Shown: positions 27,106-37,560 of the stretch, piece by piece
Numbering within the stretch: the first letter of the stretch is position 1
Layout: every line of letters begins with the position of its first letter
NCBI GenBank assembly: GCA_963809925.1
Contig: CAWELH010000007.1
Span: 186,001-250,000 of the forward strand
Source of the DNA: DASQZK01 sp963809925
GTDB lineage: Bacteria; Bacteroidota; Bacteroidia; Bacteroidales; GCA-2748055
Reading direction: 5' to 3'
DNA: 64,000 nucleotides
Position numbers and translations under genes: made by a program
Notes under the pieces: generated by a model
What the model saw: the letters and a program-made list of their open reading frames with translations, nothing else
Told to the model about the DNA's origin: nothing
Databases searched by the model: none

Positions 27106-28530
27106 ATGGAAAAACACCGTATCATCCCCAGAGGCATCCTTCTGCCGTTTATTCTTCTCTCTACCTTGTTTTTTGCATGGGCTATTCCCAACAACCTCAC
27201 CGACACCATGCTCGCGGCCTTTAAACGAATCATGAGCCTGACCGACTCGAAAACGGCGTGGATCCAGGTTGCCTGTTACCTGCTTGGTTACGGTTTATTC
27301 GCCATTCCGGGGGCGCTCTTCATAAAGAAGTATACATATAAGTCGGGTGTAATGCTCGGACTAGGAATGTATGCCACAGGTGCTTTCCTGTTTTACCCGG
27401 CTATGCTTTTGTCTCAGACGAGCATCAGCCTCAGCTTTCTGATGTTCCTGTTTGCCATCCTTATACTCTTTGCAGGCCTCTCCATTCTTGAGACCTCGAC
27501 AAATTCATACGTTTGTGCCATAGGTCCGCAGGAAACGGCGACGCAACGACTCAACTTTGCTCAGTCCTTCAATCCCTTCGGAGCAATTACCGGCGTGGTA
27601 ATCAGCCAGGTATTTGTGCTGTCGCACCTGAATATCATGAGCGCAGATGAGAGAAATACCATTCCTATCGCAGAGCTGAAAAAGATCCAGGGTGTCGAGT
27701 TAAATGCGGTAACCATGACCTATGTAGCCATCGGCCTTATCATGGTCTTGCTGCTGCTGGCCATCTATTTCACAAGAATGCCCAAGCTGAAGGAAGATGA
27801 TAAAAACCTTGACTTCATCGGAACTTTCGGACGTCTTAAAAAGAACAGGAACTATGTATGGGCTGTAATTGCACAGTTTTTTTATGTTGGCGCGCAGATT
27901 GCCGTGTGGTCATTTACCATCAGGTACGCCATGCAGCAGCTGCATCTGGATGCGGTGATCGCACAACTGGGTACAGACGCTTCATCTTCGGAAATAATAA
28001 AAGCATTACGTGGCGTTGAACCTCTGGCTGCAGGATTTTACAACGTGTGCGAGGCAATTGGTCTGACTGCACTGCTGCCAAGGACCGCAGAACAGGCCGG
28101 CGCAACATATTATATTATGTCACTGATCCTATTCGTTATATTCCGTTTCCTGTGTACCGGCCTCATGAATTTTATCAGACCAAGACATCTTCTGACATCC
28201 CTGGCCGTAATTGCCGTTGCGCTTTGTATAACTGCCATTTATGTAAACGGCCCCATTGGGATCTATGCACTTATTGGCGTTTCAGGCTGTATGTCATTAA
28301 TGTTTCCTACGATTTACAGCCTTGGAATCGCAGGGCTGGGTGACGACACCAAGATCGGCGGTGCGGGAATGATCATGGCCATTGCAGGTGCAGCATTTCT
28401 CACACAAATCCAGGGCATCGTCTCAGATCAGGCAGGAAATATCGTACTGGCTTACTGGGTGCCTGCCATTGCTTTTATCATTATCGCTTATTATTCAGGA
28501 ATTGTATCACGGAATCGCAGGGTCACTTAA
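27106..28530 (+). CDS. fucP: FucP-type major facilitator sugar:H+ symporter
   Basis: 474 residues with twelve predicted helices. The start 'PFILLSTLFFAWAIPNNLTD' with 'GYGLFAIPGALFIKKYTYKS' is characteristic of the L-fucose permease family, including the acidic/Asn motif in helix 1. 'FAQSFNPFGAITGVV' and 'SLMFPTIYSLGIAGLGDDTK' are other FucP marks. The carrier brings L-fucose across the inner membrane; E. coli FucP also accepts D-arabinose. Its place right after fucI and the mutarotase-like gene supports a shared monosaccharide. Confidence 0.93.
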   Translation: MEKHRIIPRGILLPFILLSTLFFAWAIPNNLTDTMLAAFKRIMSLTDSKTAWIQVACYLLGYGLFAIPGALFIKKYTYKSGVMLGLGMYATGAFLFYPAMLLSQTSISLSFLMFLFAILILFAGLSILETSTNSYVCAIGPQETATQRLNFAQSFNPFGAITGVVISQVFVLSHLNIMSADERNTIPIAELKKIQGVELNAVTMTYVAIGLIMVLLLLAIYFTRMPKLKEDDKNLDFIGTFGRLKKNRNYVWAVIAQFFYVGAQIAVWSFTIRYAMQQLHLDAVIAQLGTDASSSEIIKALRGVEPLAAGFYNVCEAIGLTALLPRTAEQAGATYYIMSLILFVIFRFLCTGLMNFIRPRHLLTSLAVIAVALCITAIYVNGPIGIYALIGVSGCMSLMFPTIYSLGIAGLGDDTKIGGAGMIMAIAGAAFLTQIQGIVSDQAGNIVLAYWVPAIAFIIIAYYSGIVSRNRRVT

Positions 28531-28545
28531 TCTGAAAATAAATAC

Positions 28546-30645
28546 ATGAAATCTCTACCCGTTACCAGCCTTTCCTTTAAAATTAAAACCCTGGCTGCCT
28601 TTCTGATGTTCTCGGTGTTATCCTGTGACTCAGTTCCTCATAGCAACCAGACCGAGATCCTCTGGGATAACTATGGGGTACCACACATATACGCCGGATC
28701 AAGGAGCGAAATGTACCGGGCTTTTGGCTGGGCACAAATGCATAACCATGCAAATCTTATCCTTAAATTGTACGGCCAGGCAAGGGGACGTGCCGCAGAA
28801 TATATGGGTGAAGAGTACCTTACGTCGGATATGAAGATCCGGCTTTTTAACGTCCCTGAACAAGCGGCTAAAGTCTACACGGAGATGAACCCCGAATTCA
28901 GGGGATACCTCGATGCATTTACGAAAGGCCTGAACGAGTATGCAACAAATCATCCGGAAGCTATCGACGATAAAAATAAACCGGTATTGCCTGTGACTTC
29001 CACCGATGTCCTCGCTCACACCATCCGAATCACCAGCCTTGAATTTGTGGCTGCTGAAGATATAGTTGCCTCCGCGAGATCAGGTTCAGCAGGTTCCAAT
29101 GCTATCGCTATCGCCCCATCAAAATCAGCCTCAAAAAAATCAATGCTTATCATTAACCCCCATTTACCCTGGTCAGATTTCTTTACCTGGTTTGAAGCTA
29201 ACCTTAACACCAGTGGATTTAATGTCTACGGTATTTGCCTTGTCGGCACACCGTCAGTGACAATGGGCTTTAATGATAACCTGGGATGGGCCTACACGGT
29301 GAATCCACTCGATGCTTCCGACCGGTATGAACTTACCCTGGCAGGTGATGGCTATATCCTGGATGGAAAAACAGTCCCCTTTGATACCAAAACTGCAGTG
29401 CTGAAGATCAGACAGAAGGACGGTACCTTACTCGACCATCCTGTTACCTTCAAATACTCCATGCATGGTCCTGTTGTTGCAGAGAATGAATCTAAAGCCT
29501 ATGCTGTAAGAATTGCAGGTTTTGAAAATCCGGCAATCCTGGAAGAGTATCACAGGATGGCAGAAGCCCGGAATTTTAACGAATTTGAGTCAGCGTTGAA
29601 AATGATGCAATCAACCATGTTCAATGTGATATACGCCGACAGGGATGGAAATATCTTCTATTTGTTCAACGGGAACATACCGGTGCGAAAAACCGGCGAT
29701 TTCGCCTTCTGGCGAGGCACCATCGATGGAACAAAATCAACATTGATCTGGGACAGCATCCATCCTTACGCTGATTTGCCGAAAATATTAAATCCGGACG
29801 CTGGCTTCATTCAAAATTGTAACGACCCACCCTGGAATTGCACCTTTCCGTCTGTGTTAAAACCAGAAGACTATCCACCATATATGGCCCCGCGTGGGAT
29901 TTTATTACGGCCACAGCGAGCATTAAATATGATTAAGGATAAGTCGTCGGTAACTTTCGGGGAGTTGACTGATATTAAGCTAAATACCGGGATGGAGTCC
30001 GCTTACCGATTTCTGGACGACCTGATAATTGCCGTCGGGAAATATCCCGATAGTCTGTCGTTGGCAGCCGTCAAAGTCCTTAAAGCCTGGGATAAAAAAA
30101 CCGAGGTATCAAGCCGGGGAGCAGTACTTTTTGCCAATTGGTGGGACAAGGTCAGGAGTGACATGTTTGAAATCCATTGGGACCCTGAACATCCTGCATC
30201 AACACCCGACGGGATCAGTGATCCCAAACGCGCCGCGGATATGCTCCATGCAGCAGCATTGGAGGTAATTGAAAGATACGGCTCTCTCGATGTTCCATGG
30301 GGTGAAGTATACCGTTTCAGGATGAACAACATGGACCTTCCTGCAAATGGCGGACCCGGTGAATACGGCATATTCAGAACGATTTATTTTGCCGATGGCG
30401 GGAATAACAAAAAAGTGGCCGTTGCGGGTGAGACGTTCGTAGCCATCACGGAATTCGGAGACAAAGTAAGGGCAAAAGTCCTCCTAAGCTATGGAAATGC
30501 GACACAGAAGGGAAACAAACATATTGGCGATCAGCTGAATATGCTTTCTGAAAAAAAATTACGGGAAGCTCTCATTTACCGATCGGATGTACTTGAAAAT
30601 TTAGAGGAAACCGAATATCTCCCGATTGGTTTAGCTGGCAACTAA
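28546..30645 (+). CDS. Penicillin acylase family (Ntn-hydrolase) lipoprotein
   Basis: 699 residues: lipobox in MFSVLSC (Cys27), an alpha-chain region, then the autocatalytic cleavage point before Ser184 in 'SGSAGSNAIAIAPSK', followed by 'MLIINPHLPW', which places the oxyanion region. 'YGVPHIYAGSRSEMYRAFGW' and 'LIQNCNDPPWN'-like segments ('GFIQNCNDPPWNCTFPS') are typical. Members hydrolyse amide bonds of acyl-amino compounds such as penicillins or acyl-homoserine lactones. The gene begins 15 bp after fucP and precedes susC, so it is part of the sugar locus; the natural substrate may be an N-acylated sugar or a lipid-linked amide. Confidence 0.88.
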   Translation: MKSLPVTSLSFKIKTLAAFLMFSVLSCDSVPHSNQTEILWDNYGVPHIYAGSRSEMYRAFGWAQMHNHANLILKLYGQARGRAAEYMGEEYLTSDMKIRLFNVPEQAAKVYTEMNPEFRGYLDAFTKGLNEYATNHPEAIDDKNKPVLPVTSTDVLAHTIRITSLEFVAAEDIVASARSGSAGSNAIAIAPSKSASKKSMLIINPHLPWSDFFTWFEANLNTSGFNVYGICLVGTPSVTMGFNDNLGWAYTVNPLDASDRYELTLAGDGYILDGKTVPFDTKTAVLKIRQKDGTLLDHPVTFKYSMHGPVVAENESKAYAVRIAGFENPAILEEYHRMAEARNFNEFESALKMMQSTMFNVIYADRDGNIFYLFNGNIPVRKTGDFAFWRGTIDGTKSTLIWDSIHPYADLPKILNPDAGFIQNCNDPPWNCTFPSVLKPEDYPPYMAPRGILLRPQRALNMIKDKSSVTFGELTDIKLNTGMESAYRFLDDLIIAVGKYPDSLSLAAVKVLKAWDKKTEVSSRGAVLFANWWDKVRSDMFEIHWDPEHPASTPDGISDPKRAADMLHAAALEVIERYGSLDVPWGEVYRFRMNNMDLPANGGPGEYGIFRTIYFADGGNNKKVAVAGETFVAITEFGDKVRAKVLLSYGNATQKGNKHIGDQLNMLSEKKLREALIYRSDVLENLEETEYLPIGLAGN

Positions 30646-30699
30646 GACCAACAGAATTACCAAAATTTATTGTGCGGGTAGGATTGCTCAGGATTTTTT

Positions 30700-30715
30700 G
30701 CTTAATCGATTCAGC
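30700..30715 (+). promoter_or_regulatory. Candidate operator upstream of susC
   Basis: GCTTAATCGATTCAGC is a 16-bp inverted repeat with a single mismatched pair and a central CG. Its first 12 bases equal those at 22695-22706. It lies about 100 bp before the ATG at 30799, in the only sizeable gap (30646-30798) before the susC gene. Confidence 0.5.
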
Positions 30716-30856
30716 ATCTTTCGTCCTCTTTATAGAATTGAGGATGTTGTTTAGAATTAATGACCAAGTGAAAAGAACCTTACCTAAAAATAACCGCTAT
30801 GAAAAAAAAATCTGTTTTCTTTCCGGGTTTAGTCCCCCTCGGGTATCCGAATCATA

Positions 30857-33800
30857 TTGAAGATTGTCCTGATCTTCTGCCTGATTCCGGCAATACCCGT
30901 TCCGGCAGCAAGTCTTTCAGGTCCTCTTCTTCAGAAATTTAGAGTGACCGGTACCGTAACCGCATCAGAGGATGGCACAGGTCTTCCGGGTGTGAATATT
31001 ACCATTAAAGGTACAACCACCGGTACCATATCAGGCATGAATGGTGAATACTCCATCGAAGTTGGTTCATCTGATGCCACGCTGATATTCTCCTACATTG
31101 GTTACCTCGATCAGGAAGTGACCGTGGAAGGCAGGCTGCTCATTGATATTCAGATGATCCAGGACTTGAAAAACCTGGATGAAGTGGTTGTGATCGGGTA
31201 CGGAACACAAAAGAAGGTGAATTTGTCTGGCGCTGTGGATGTTGTCACTTCAAAAACCATACAGAACCGGCCAGTCAATAACCTTACCCAGGCACTGCAG
31301 GGTCTGGCACCGAACCTCAATATTACTGTCGGGGATGATGGTGGGGAAGTCGGGGGGAGAATGCTCATGAATATCAGAGGTCAGGGGTCGATCAACGGGG
31401 GGCAGCCTTATGTCCTGGTCGATGGTATTGAACAGGATATCTATAAGGTGAATCCCGAAGATATCGAAAGTATATCTGTACTGAAGGATGCGGCTGCCTC
31501 ATCCATTTATGGTGCACGCGCAGCATTTGGCGTCATCTTGATAACCACCAAAAAAGGAAGGAAAGACGGAATAGAAGTTACGTACTCCAATAACTTTTCC
31601 TTCGCCACCCCTACAATTGTTCCACATTCCCTCAATTCCCTCGATCTGGCTAAATATTTCAATGATGCGTCCATCAATGATGGCAATCAGCCATTGTTTA
31701 TCAACGTTATCATTGATTATATGAAGAAGTACCAGTCGGGCGAAATTGACTACTGGACCATCCCTGCACCTTTTAACAAACAGTACTGGCTGAGTTTTAA
31801 CGGCAGCTGGGCGAATACCGACTGGTATAAGGAATCCTATAAAACATGGGTACCCAATAGTACCCACAATTTAAGCATTAGTGGGGGTGATGATAAAACA
31901 CAATACTTTATCTCCGGCTCCACCTTCAACCAGGAAGGATTGCTCAAATTTGGTGAGGATAGCCATTTCAGGAACACCATCAATGCAAAGGTGAACACCC
32001 AGGTAAACAGATGGATGAAATTTAATTTCTTAAGCAAGTTTAGTCGCACAAATATTAGCCGGCCGAGTTACAATAAAGGTCAATTTTATTACAATCTGTC
32101 GCGGCAGTGGTCTACCAACGCGCCTTACTACCCTGATGGAAGCCTTTCGGGCGAGGCAGTTCAACTGTGGCTGGAACGGGGTGGCAGGTATGAAGAAAAT
32201 CAGAACGATTATACACTCATTCCCGGTATTGAGATTCAGCCTCTTAAAGGTTGGACCATTTATGCCAATTACCGGTGGAAGATGAACCCATCCGGATATA
32301 CAAATCACGACGCGAAGGTTTACGCCACGGATGCATATGGGTTGCAGGCCCCACTTCGGCCGGTCAACAGCTTTGAAGTATTCTCCTACGAGAGTACCTA
32401 TAATTCTCCAAACATATATTCAACCTATAATAAAAAGATTGGTGTAAATGACTTCACACTCATGGCAGGTTTTGAACAAGAATTACTCAAATATAATATG
32501 AGTGTTGCCAAGAGGTACGATCTGATCAGCGACGCAGTACCTTCCTTGCAGACAGCGATAGGCCGGCAGGAAAACCAGGGCGAGATGGGTCATTCCTCGA
32601 CACGAAGTTTTTTCGGTCGTTTTAATTATAACCTGAAAGAAACCTATCTGCTTGAACTCGCTGCCAGATATGACGGCTCATCCAAATTCCCCACCAATTA
32701 CCGCTGGGGACTGTTTCCGTCAGCTTCTGCTGCCTGGATTATTTCGAAGGAATCCTTCTGGAGCCCGATATCGAAATTTGTCAATTTTATGAAACTGAGG
32801 GCTTCATATGGCGCTCTGGGGAACCAGGATGTGGCAAATAACCTCTATATCCCACGACTTCCCATCTACACAAATCTCCCGTATATTATGGGTAACGAAC
32901 TTCTAAAATATGTAGGGATGGCCGGACTGATCAGTCCGGGGATAACCTGGGAGAAGGTGAAAACATCGAATGCCGGTATTGACGCAGGATTTCTGAAGAA
33001 CCGGCTTAATGTTTCTTTCGACTACTTCATTCGAAATACCTACGATATGCTCGGCCCGGCTGAATCCTATCCGACAGTGCTCGGCACGGAGGTCCCTAGG
33101 TCCAATAATGCATCACTGAAAACAAAAGGATTTGAATTTGTTGTCGAGTGGCGCGACAATTTCCGTGAGCTGGCCTACTCCGCCAAATTCATGCTGTCTG
33201 ATGCAAGGTCTACAATCACGAAATATTACAACCCCAAAAATCTGCTTAGCAGTGCCTTATATGAAGGCGCTGAACTAGGTGAAATATGGGGCTATACAAC
33301 TACAGGCCTGTTTGAATCAGACGCCCAGGCTCAGGACCCTTCCCACGATCAGTCATTTCTGTCACAGGAAACATGGAGTGCCGGCGACGTGAACTACGCG
33401 GACCTCAACCATGACGGAAAGATCAATATTGGTAAAAATACCTTAGATGATCATGGTGATCTCTCAATTATCGGAAATTCGACACCCCGCTATTCCATGA
33501 GTCTGATCCTGGGTTCAGCCTGGAAAGGCTTTGATTTTAACATGTTCTGGCAGGGAGTTGCAAAAAGGGATCTTGCCCTTGACGGATCCCTCTTTTGGGG
33601 CATCGTGGGTAATAAGTGGTGGAATATTGGACTTCAGGAGCATATGGATTACTGGACAGAGGAAAATACCGATGCATACTGGCCACGTCCATATTTTGAA
33701 AAATGTGCTAAAAATCATCAGGTGCAGTCACGGTACCTTCAGAATGGGGCCTACGTCAGGCTAAAATCGGTACAACTCGGATATTCCATACCTTCAGCTC

Positions 33801-33976
33801 TGACAACAAAAGTTCACATCAGTCGTCTGAGGGTCTATATGGCGGGAGAAAATCTGCTGACATTCACAAAACTCATCTCGATGTTTGACCCGGAAGCTAC
33901 CGGGGGAAATTTTGGAAGCGGAACATTGTATCCCTTGCAGAAAGTTGTTTCCGCAGGCCTGACTGTAACCTTTTAA
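30857..33976 (+). CDS. SusC-type TonB-dependent outer-membrane porin
   Basis: 1039 residues: carboxypeptidase-D-like regulatory domain (about 28-105, 'VTGTVTASEDGTGLPGVNIT'), TonB box/plug ('DEVVVIGYGTQKKVNLSGAV', 'VDGIEQDIYKVNPEDIESIS', 'SIYGARAAFGVILITTKKG') and a 22-strand barrel ending 'LYPLQKVVSAGLTVTF'. It imports oligosaccharides together with SusD. The start is doubtful. The open frame only supports TTG at 30857 (LKIVLIFCLI...), while the natural-looking start ATG AAA AAA AA.. at 30799 is one base out of frame and the matching frame also has a TAG at 30830-30832. Either TTG is used or the N-terminus is damaged. Confidence 0.9.
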   Translation: MKIVLIFCLIPAIPVPAASLSGPLLQKFRVTGTVTASEDGTGLPGVNITIKGTTTGTISGMNGEYSIEVGSSDATLIFSYIGYLDQEVTVEGRLLIDIQMIQDLKNLDEVVVIGYGTQKKVNLSGAVDVVTSKTIQNRPVNNLTQALQGLAPNLNITVGDDGGEVGGRMLMNIRGQGSINGGQPYVLVDGIEQDIYKVNPEDIESISVLKDAAASSIYGARAAFGVILITTKKGRKDGIEVTYSNNFSFATPTIVPHSLNSLDLAKYFNDASINDGNQPLFINVIIDYMKKYQSGEIDYWTIPAPFNKQYWLSFNGSWANTDWYKESYKTWVPNSTHNLSISGGDDKTQYFISGSTFNQEGLLKFGEDSHFRNTINAKVNTQVNRWMKFNFLSKFSRTNISRPSYNKGQFYYNLSRQWSTNAPYYPDGSLSGEAVQLWLERGGRYEENQNDYTLIPGIEIQPLKGWTIYANYRWKMNPSGYTNHDAKVYATDAYGLQAPLRPVNSFEVFSYESTYNSPNIYSTYNKKIGVNDFTLMAGFEQELLKYNMSVAKRYDLISDAVPSLQTAIGRQENQGEMGHSSTRSFFGRFNYNLKETYLLELAARYDGSSKFPTNYRWGLFPSASAAWIISKESFWSPISKFVNFMKLRASYGALGNQDVANNLYIPRLPIYTNLPYIMGNELLKYVGMAGLISPGITWEKVKTSNAGIDAGFLKNRLNVSFDYFIRNTYDMLGPAESYPTVLGTEVPRSNNASLKTKGFEFVVEWRDNFRELAYSAKFMLSDARSTITKYYNPKNLLSSALYEGAELGEIWGYTTTGLFESDAQAQDPSHDQSFLSQETWSAGDVNYADLNHDGKINIGKNTLDDHGDLSIIGNSTPRYSMSLILGSAWKGFDFNMFWQGVAKRDLALDGSLFWGIVGNKWWNIGLQEHMDYWTEENTDAYWPRPYFEKCAKNHQVQSRYLQNGAYVRLKSVQLGYSIPSALTTKVHISRLRVYMAGENLLTFTKLISMFDPEATGGNFGSGTLYPLQKVVSAGLTVTF

Positions 33977-33993
33977 CCCAAAAATCCGGAACC

Positions 33994-35753
33994 ATGAAAA
34001 AATATCCAATACTATACGTTATCTGCGGTTTTCTCCTGTGCATCTCCTGTTCAGAAGATTTTCTTGAGCGATATCCACTGGATGAAATTTCTCCGCAGGA
34101 GTATTTCAAAACTGCCGACCACCTGAAACTCTATGCCAATAGATTTTATTCACTCCTACCCTCACACAGCGGTTATGGTGGAGGCACCTTCTGGGACGAA
34201 AAAAACAGCGATAACCTCGTACAGGCCGTTCCCGACGAACGATTGTCGGGGATCCGTACCATTCCCTCAAGCGGTGAAGGCTGGGATTGGAGCAATATCC
34301 GCCAGGCAAATTACTTCCTTAACCATTGTTATGAAAATCTTGAAGATACCCTCAACTGCCGCATTTATATTGGTGAAGTGAAATTCTTCAAGGCCTTTTT
34401 ATACTTTCGAGAAACTGAAGACCTTTGGCGGCGTGCCATGGTTTTCAAATGCACTGAGTACATATTCCCCGGAATTATTTAACCCACGCGACAGCAGAAA
34501 GGTAGTAGCTGACTCCATCATTGCATGCCTCGATTTTGCCATTGCGAACCTGAAGCCGAGAAAGTATTGCTGAGCCATTCAGATTGAACAGGGAAACAGC
34601 ATTACTGATGAAGGCAAGGGTTTGCCTCTATGAAGGTACCTGGGAAAAATACCATGAGAATACGGTATTTGGCGTAGAGGGAGAAAATGGATACTTCCTT
34701 CATCCAACAAGCCGCCGATGCCGCCTGGCAGCTGATGCAGACGGGAACTGCCGGCCTGTATCAAGGTCCCGCAGGTGAAGAGTACTGGTCATTGTTTAAC
34801 CAGCTTGATTACACAAACAATCCCGAGGTTCTGATGTGGAAGAAATATGATGTCAATCTCGGCATTTTCCATTACCTGGGACAGTACCTGCCCTTTGGTG
34901 CCGGCGACATCGGGATTTCCAAAAGCATTGTGGACGATTATCTATGTACCGATGGAAAACCAGTGTCCGTAAGCCCCCTATTCATGGGTAATGATTCGCT
35001 CTCGCTCGAGGCCTGAAACAGGGATCCCCGGCTGGCTCAGTCGATCTTCCTGCCCGGAACGGATCAAACCATCAATCCCCCGCCCGGCGTGATTGCATGA
35101 AATTCAGTAAGCCTTCGCTCGACGGTGTCGGACAGTTCCGTGCTACTACAGGATATTGCATGTATAAAGGGGCAAATACCGAATATTCACAGCAAACCGG
35201 AGCAGGCGGATGGATGGGATCCATAATTTTCAGATATACCGAAGCACTGCTTATCTATGCCGAGGCAAAGGCAGAACTTGGAACCATCACGCAGGCCGAC
35301 ATCGATATTACCATAAATGAAATCCGCGACAGGGTCGGAATGATTCATATGGATTTGAACAACATCACCACCGATCCGGATTGGGACTTCCCGGAACTGA
35401 GCCCGGCTATCAATGAGATCCGGCGTGAACGACGGATCGAACTTGCCTTTGAATCGATGCGTTGGGACGACCTCGCCAGATGGAGAGCACACAGGTTGAT
35501 CACTAATCAACGACCCAGAGGAATCAGGTATATAGGGTCAAATCTTGAAGGTACCTATTACAATTTTGACGGAGATCCAAGCATTGTCGTAGGTGAGAAC
35601 CTTTTTGTTGACGGGCAGGGACTAATTGATCCTTACCAGGTAATTCTACCCAACGGCTTCGGTTTTGATCCTGAACGTGATTACCTGTCACCGATACCAA
35701 GCGACGAAATCACACTGAATGAAAACCTGGTGCAAAATCCAGGCTGGAACTAA
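33994..35753 (+). pseudogene. susD-type glycan-binding lipoprotein gene, broken by several lesions
   Basis: Begins with an intact lipoprotein start (YVICGFLLCISCSEDFLERY) and SusD N-terminus, 17 bp after susC. The first frame fails after 'FFKAFLYF' (about 34410), where the next frame continues as 'KLKTFGGVPWFSNALSTYSP'. That frame runs to a TGA near 34575. A third reads 'EPFRLNRETALLMKARVCLY', a further shift near 34690 gives 'SFIQQAADAAWQLMQTG', a TGA interrupts 'LEA*NRDPRLAQSIFLPG' near 35014, and one more shift near 35095 restores the C-terminus (GGWMGSIIFRYTEALLIYAE, 'ELAFESMRWDDLARWRAHRL') to the stop at 35753. Frameshifts and a nonsense codon together point to a real pseudogene. Confidence 0.85.
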
Positions 35754-35770
35754 TCTGGAGGCTTAAAGCT

Positions 35771-35795
35771 GCTCCCGGTGTAGTTTCCCGGGAGC
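35771..35795 (+). terminator. GC-rich hairpin after the susCD pair
   Basis: Perfect 8-bp arms (GCTCCCGG at 35771-35778 and CCGGGAGC at 35788-35795) with a 9-nt loop. No T-run follows, so it may be an RNA-stabilising or attenuating hairpin rather than a full intrinsic terminator. It separates the susD remnant from the second GH172 gene. Confidence 0.55.
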
Positions 35796-35887
35796 GGTCT
35801 CCATCCTCAATATAGAGGTCATCGTGACAACATTAACTGTTCCATCAAAGAATGTAAGGGTCACTAAATGATTCAAAACCAGGGACT

Positions 35888-37549
35888 ATGCGAAATGTAG
35901 CACTACGGATACCGGCATGGACAGCCATCATTGGCATGGTGATACTCTTCGGTTGCAATCAACCAAAGGGCTTACAGGAACTGCTTAACGAAATGACCGA
36001 ACGTGACAACCTGAGTTACTTTCCTGAACAACAATACAAGCTGAAGCAGTTCAGTAGCCACAATCCGGCTTCAGTCTCTCCCGCAACGGAAGGATGGTTT
36101 GCCAATGAAGACATGTCACATTTCCTCAGGGTTGAAGAAAATGATGGACGCCGCGAGTTCGTCATGTTCGATGCTGACGGCCCGGGGACGATTGTTCGCT
36201 GGTGGATGACTTTTTATATTGCACAGGACGGAATCATACGGCTTTACATGGATAATGACAGTGTCCCTTCGATCAAAGGCCGTCCGGATGAGATCCTTAG
36301 CGGAAACGCCCTCGCCTCTCCCCCTCTGGCCGTTTCGGTCCATAAAGGTGTACCTGTGAATGAAAAAGGCAGGGATATGGATCACAATTTGTATCTGCCA
36401 CTTCCGTTCTCCACCCATTGTAAGATTACGTACGAATGCAACAGCCTCTCCCCTACCGAAAACGGGAATTACTTCCCCGATGTCTTCTATAATATCGCAT
36501 ACCGGGAGTATGTGCCGGGGACAACGATAAAGAGCTTCAATAAAAAAATGTTGACAGACGCCAGGAAACTGATTGATAAAACAAACTGTGAGCTCCTGTC
36601 AGACAGACAGATTCCTTACGAGATCACCAATTTTGATCAGGAGATCCAGCCACTCGATTCCTTTTTCCTCGACATCTCCCGTACCGGCCAAGCCATCAGT
36701 TACTTAAGCCTAAACCTTTCCTCCATCGACAGCGTACAGGCACTGAGATCCACCGTATTTTCCGCAACATTTGACGGGATACAAACCGTCTGGGTTCCGA
36801 TCGGTGACTTTTTTGGAACAGGATATTGCATGGTGCCCCACCGTACCTGGATGAACCGTACAGATCCGGAAGGCCGGATGGTCTCGGAATGGCTGATGCC
36901 TTTTCAACATAAATGCCGCTTAAAATTTACCAATTACGGCAAAAAAAGCATCAGAATTAGTGGAAAAGCCGGCTTTAGTGACTACCAGTGGACCAGGCGA
37001 AGTATGTATTTCGGCGCTTCCTGGCATGAATACCATCATGTAAAAACAAGAAAGGATAATGAACCTTACCTCGACCTGAACTTTGTCAATATCAAAGGGA
37101 AAGGTCTATATGTTGGTGATCAGATAAATCTGTTCAATACTTCCTATGAATGGTGGGGCGAAGGAGACGAGAAAATTTTTGTTGACGGCGAATCGTTTCC
37201 CTCAAGTTTTGGCACCGGTTCTGAAGACTACTACGGATATGCATTTGGACGGCCACAGAGTTTTTCTCATCCGTTTCTCTCCCAACCGGTTGGTAATGGC
37301 AATGAAGGGAATACAAACGAAGGCGGCATCACCGTTAATATGAGACACCGGTCCCTGGACGCCATCCCTTTCCATACATCAATCAGTTCTAATATTGAAT
37401 TATGGCATTGGGCCGATGTCCGTATCAACTATGCCCTTACCGCTTACTGGTATGTAATGACGCCCTTTGAATCTGACATAGAGCCTGATATTCAAGCCGT
37501 ACAACGACCCGTCGCCCTGAGTAGTGATGATTTTCAACAGCATCCCTGA
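35888..37549 (+). CDS. GH172 (DUF2961) glycoside hydrolase, lipoprotein
   Basis: 553 residues with lipobox in IGMVILFGC. Catalytic-region motifs are 'EWWGEGDEKIFVDGE' near 420-434 and 'FGTGSEDYYGYAFG' near 440-453, giving the two conserved Glu residues 21 apart. 'DADGPGTIVRWWMTF' and 'VPIGDFFGTGYCMVPH' are the upstream family blocks. It differs strongly from the first and third copies, so the three probably have different linkage or aglycone preferences. It is 12 bp upstream of the amidohydrolase gene. Confidence 0.9.
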   Translation: MRNVALRIPAWTAIIGMVILFGCNQPKGLQELLNEMTERDNLSYFPEQQYKLKQFSSHNPASVSPATEGWFANEDMSHFLRVEENDGRREFVMFDADGPGTIVRWWMTFYIAQDGIIRLYMDNDSVPSIKGRPDEILSGNALASPPLAVSVHKGVPVNEKGRDMDHNLYLPLPFSTHCKITYECNSLSPTENGNYFPDVFYNIAYREYVPGTTIKSFNKKMLTDARKLIDKTNCELLSDRQIPYEITNFDQEIQPLDSFFLDISRTGQAISYLSLNLSSIDSVQALRSTVFSATFDGIQTVWVPIGDFFGTGYCMVPHRTWMNRTDPEGRMVSEWLMPFQHKCRLKFTNYGKKSIRISGKAGFSDYQWTRRSMYFGASWHEYHHVKTRKDNEPYLDLNFVNIKGKGLYVGDQINLFNTSYEWWGEGDEKIFVDGESFPSSFGTGSEDYYGYAFGRPQSFSHPFLSQPVGNGNEGNTNEGGITVNMRHRSLDAIPFHTSISSNIELWHWADVRINYALTAYWYVMTPFESDIEPDIQAVQRPVALSSDDFQQHP

Positions 37550-37560
37550 AACACCGGAAA

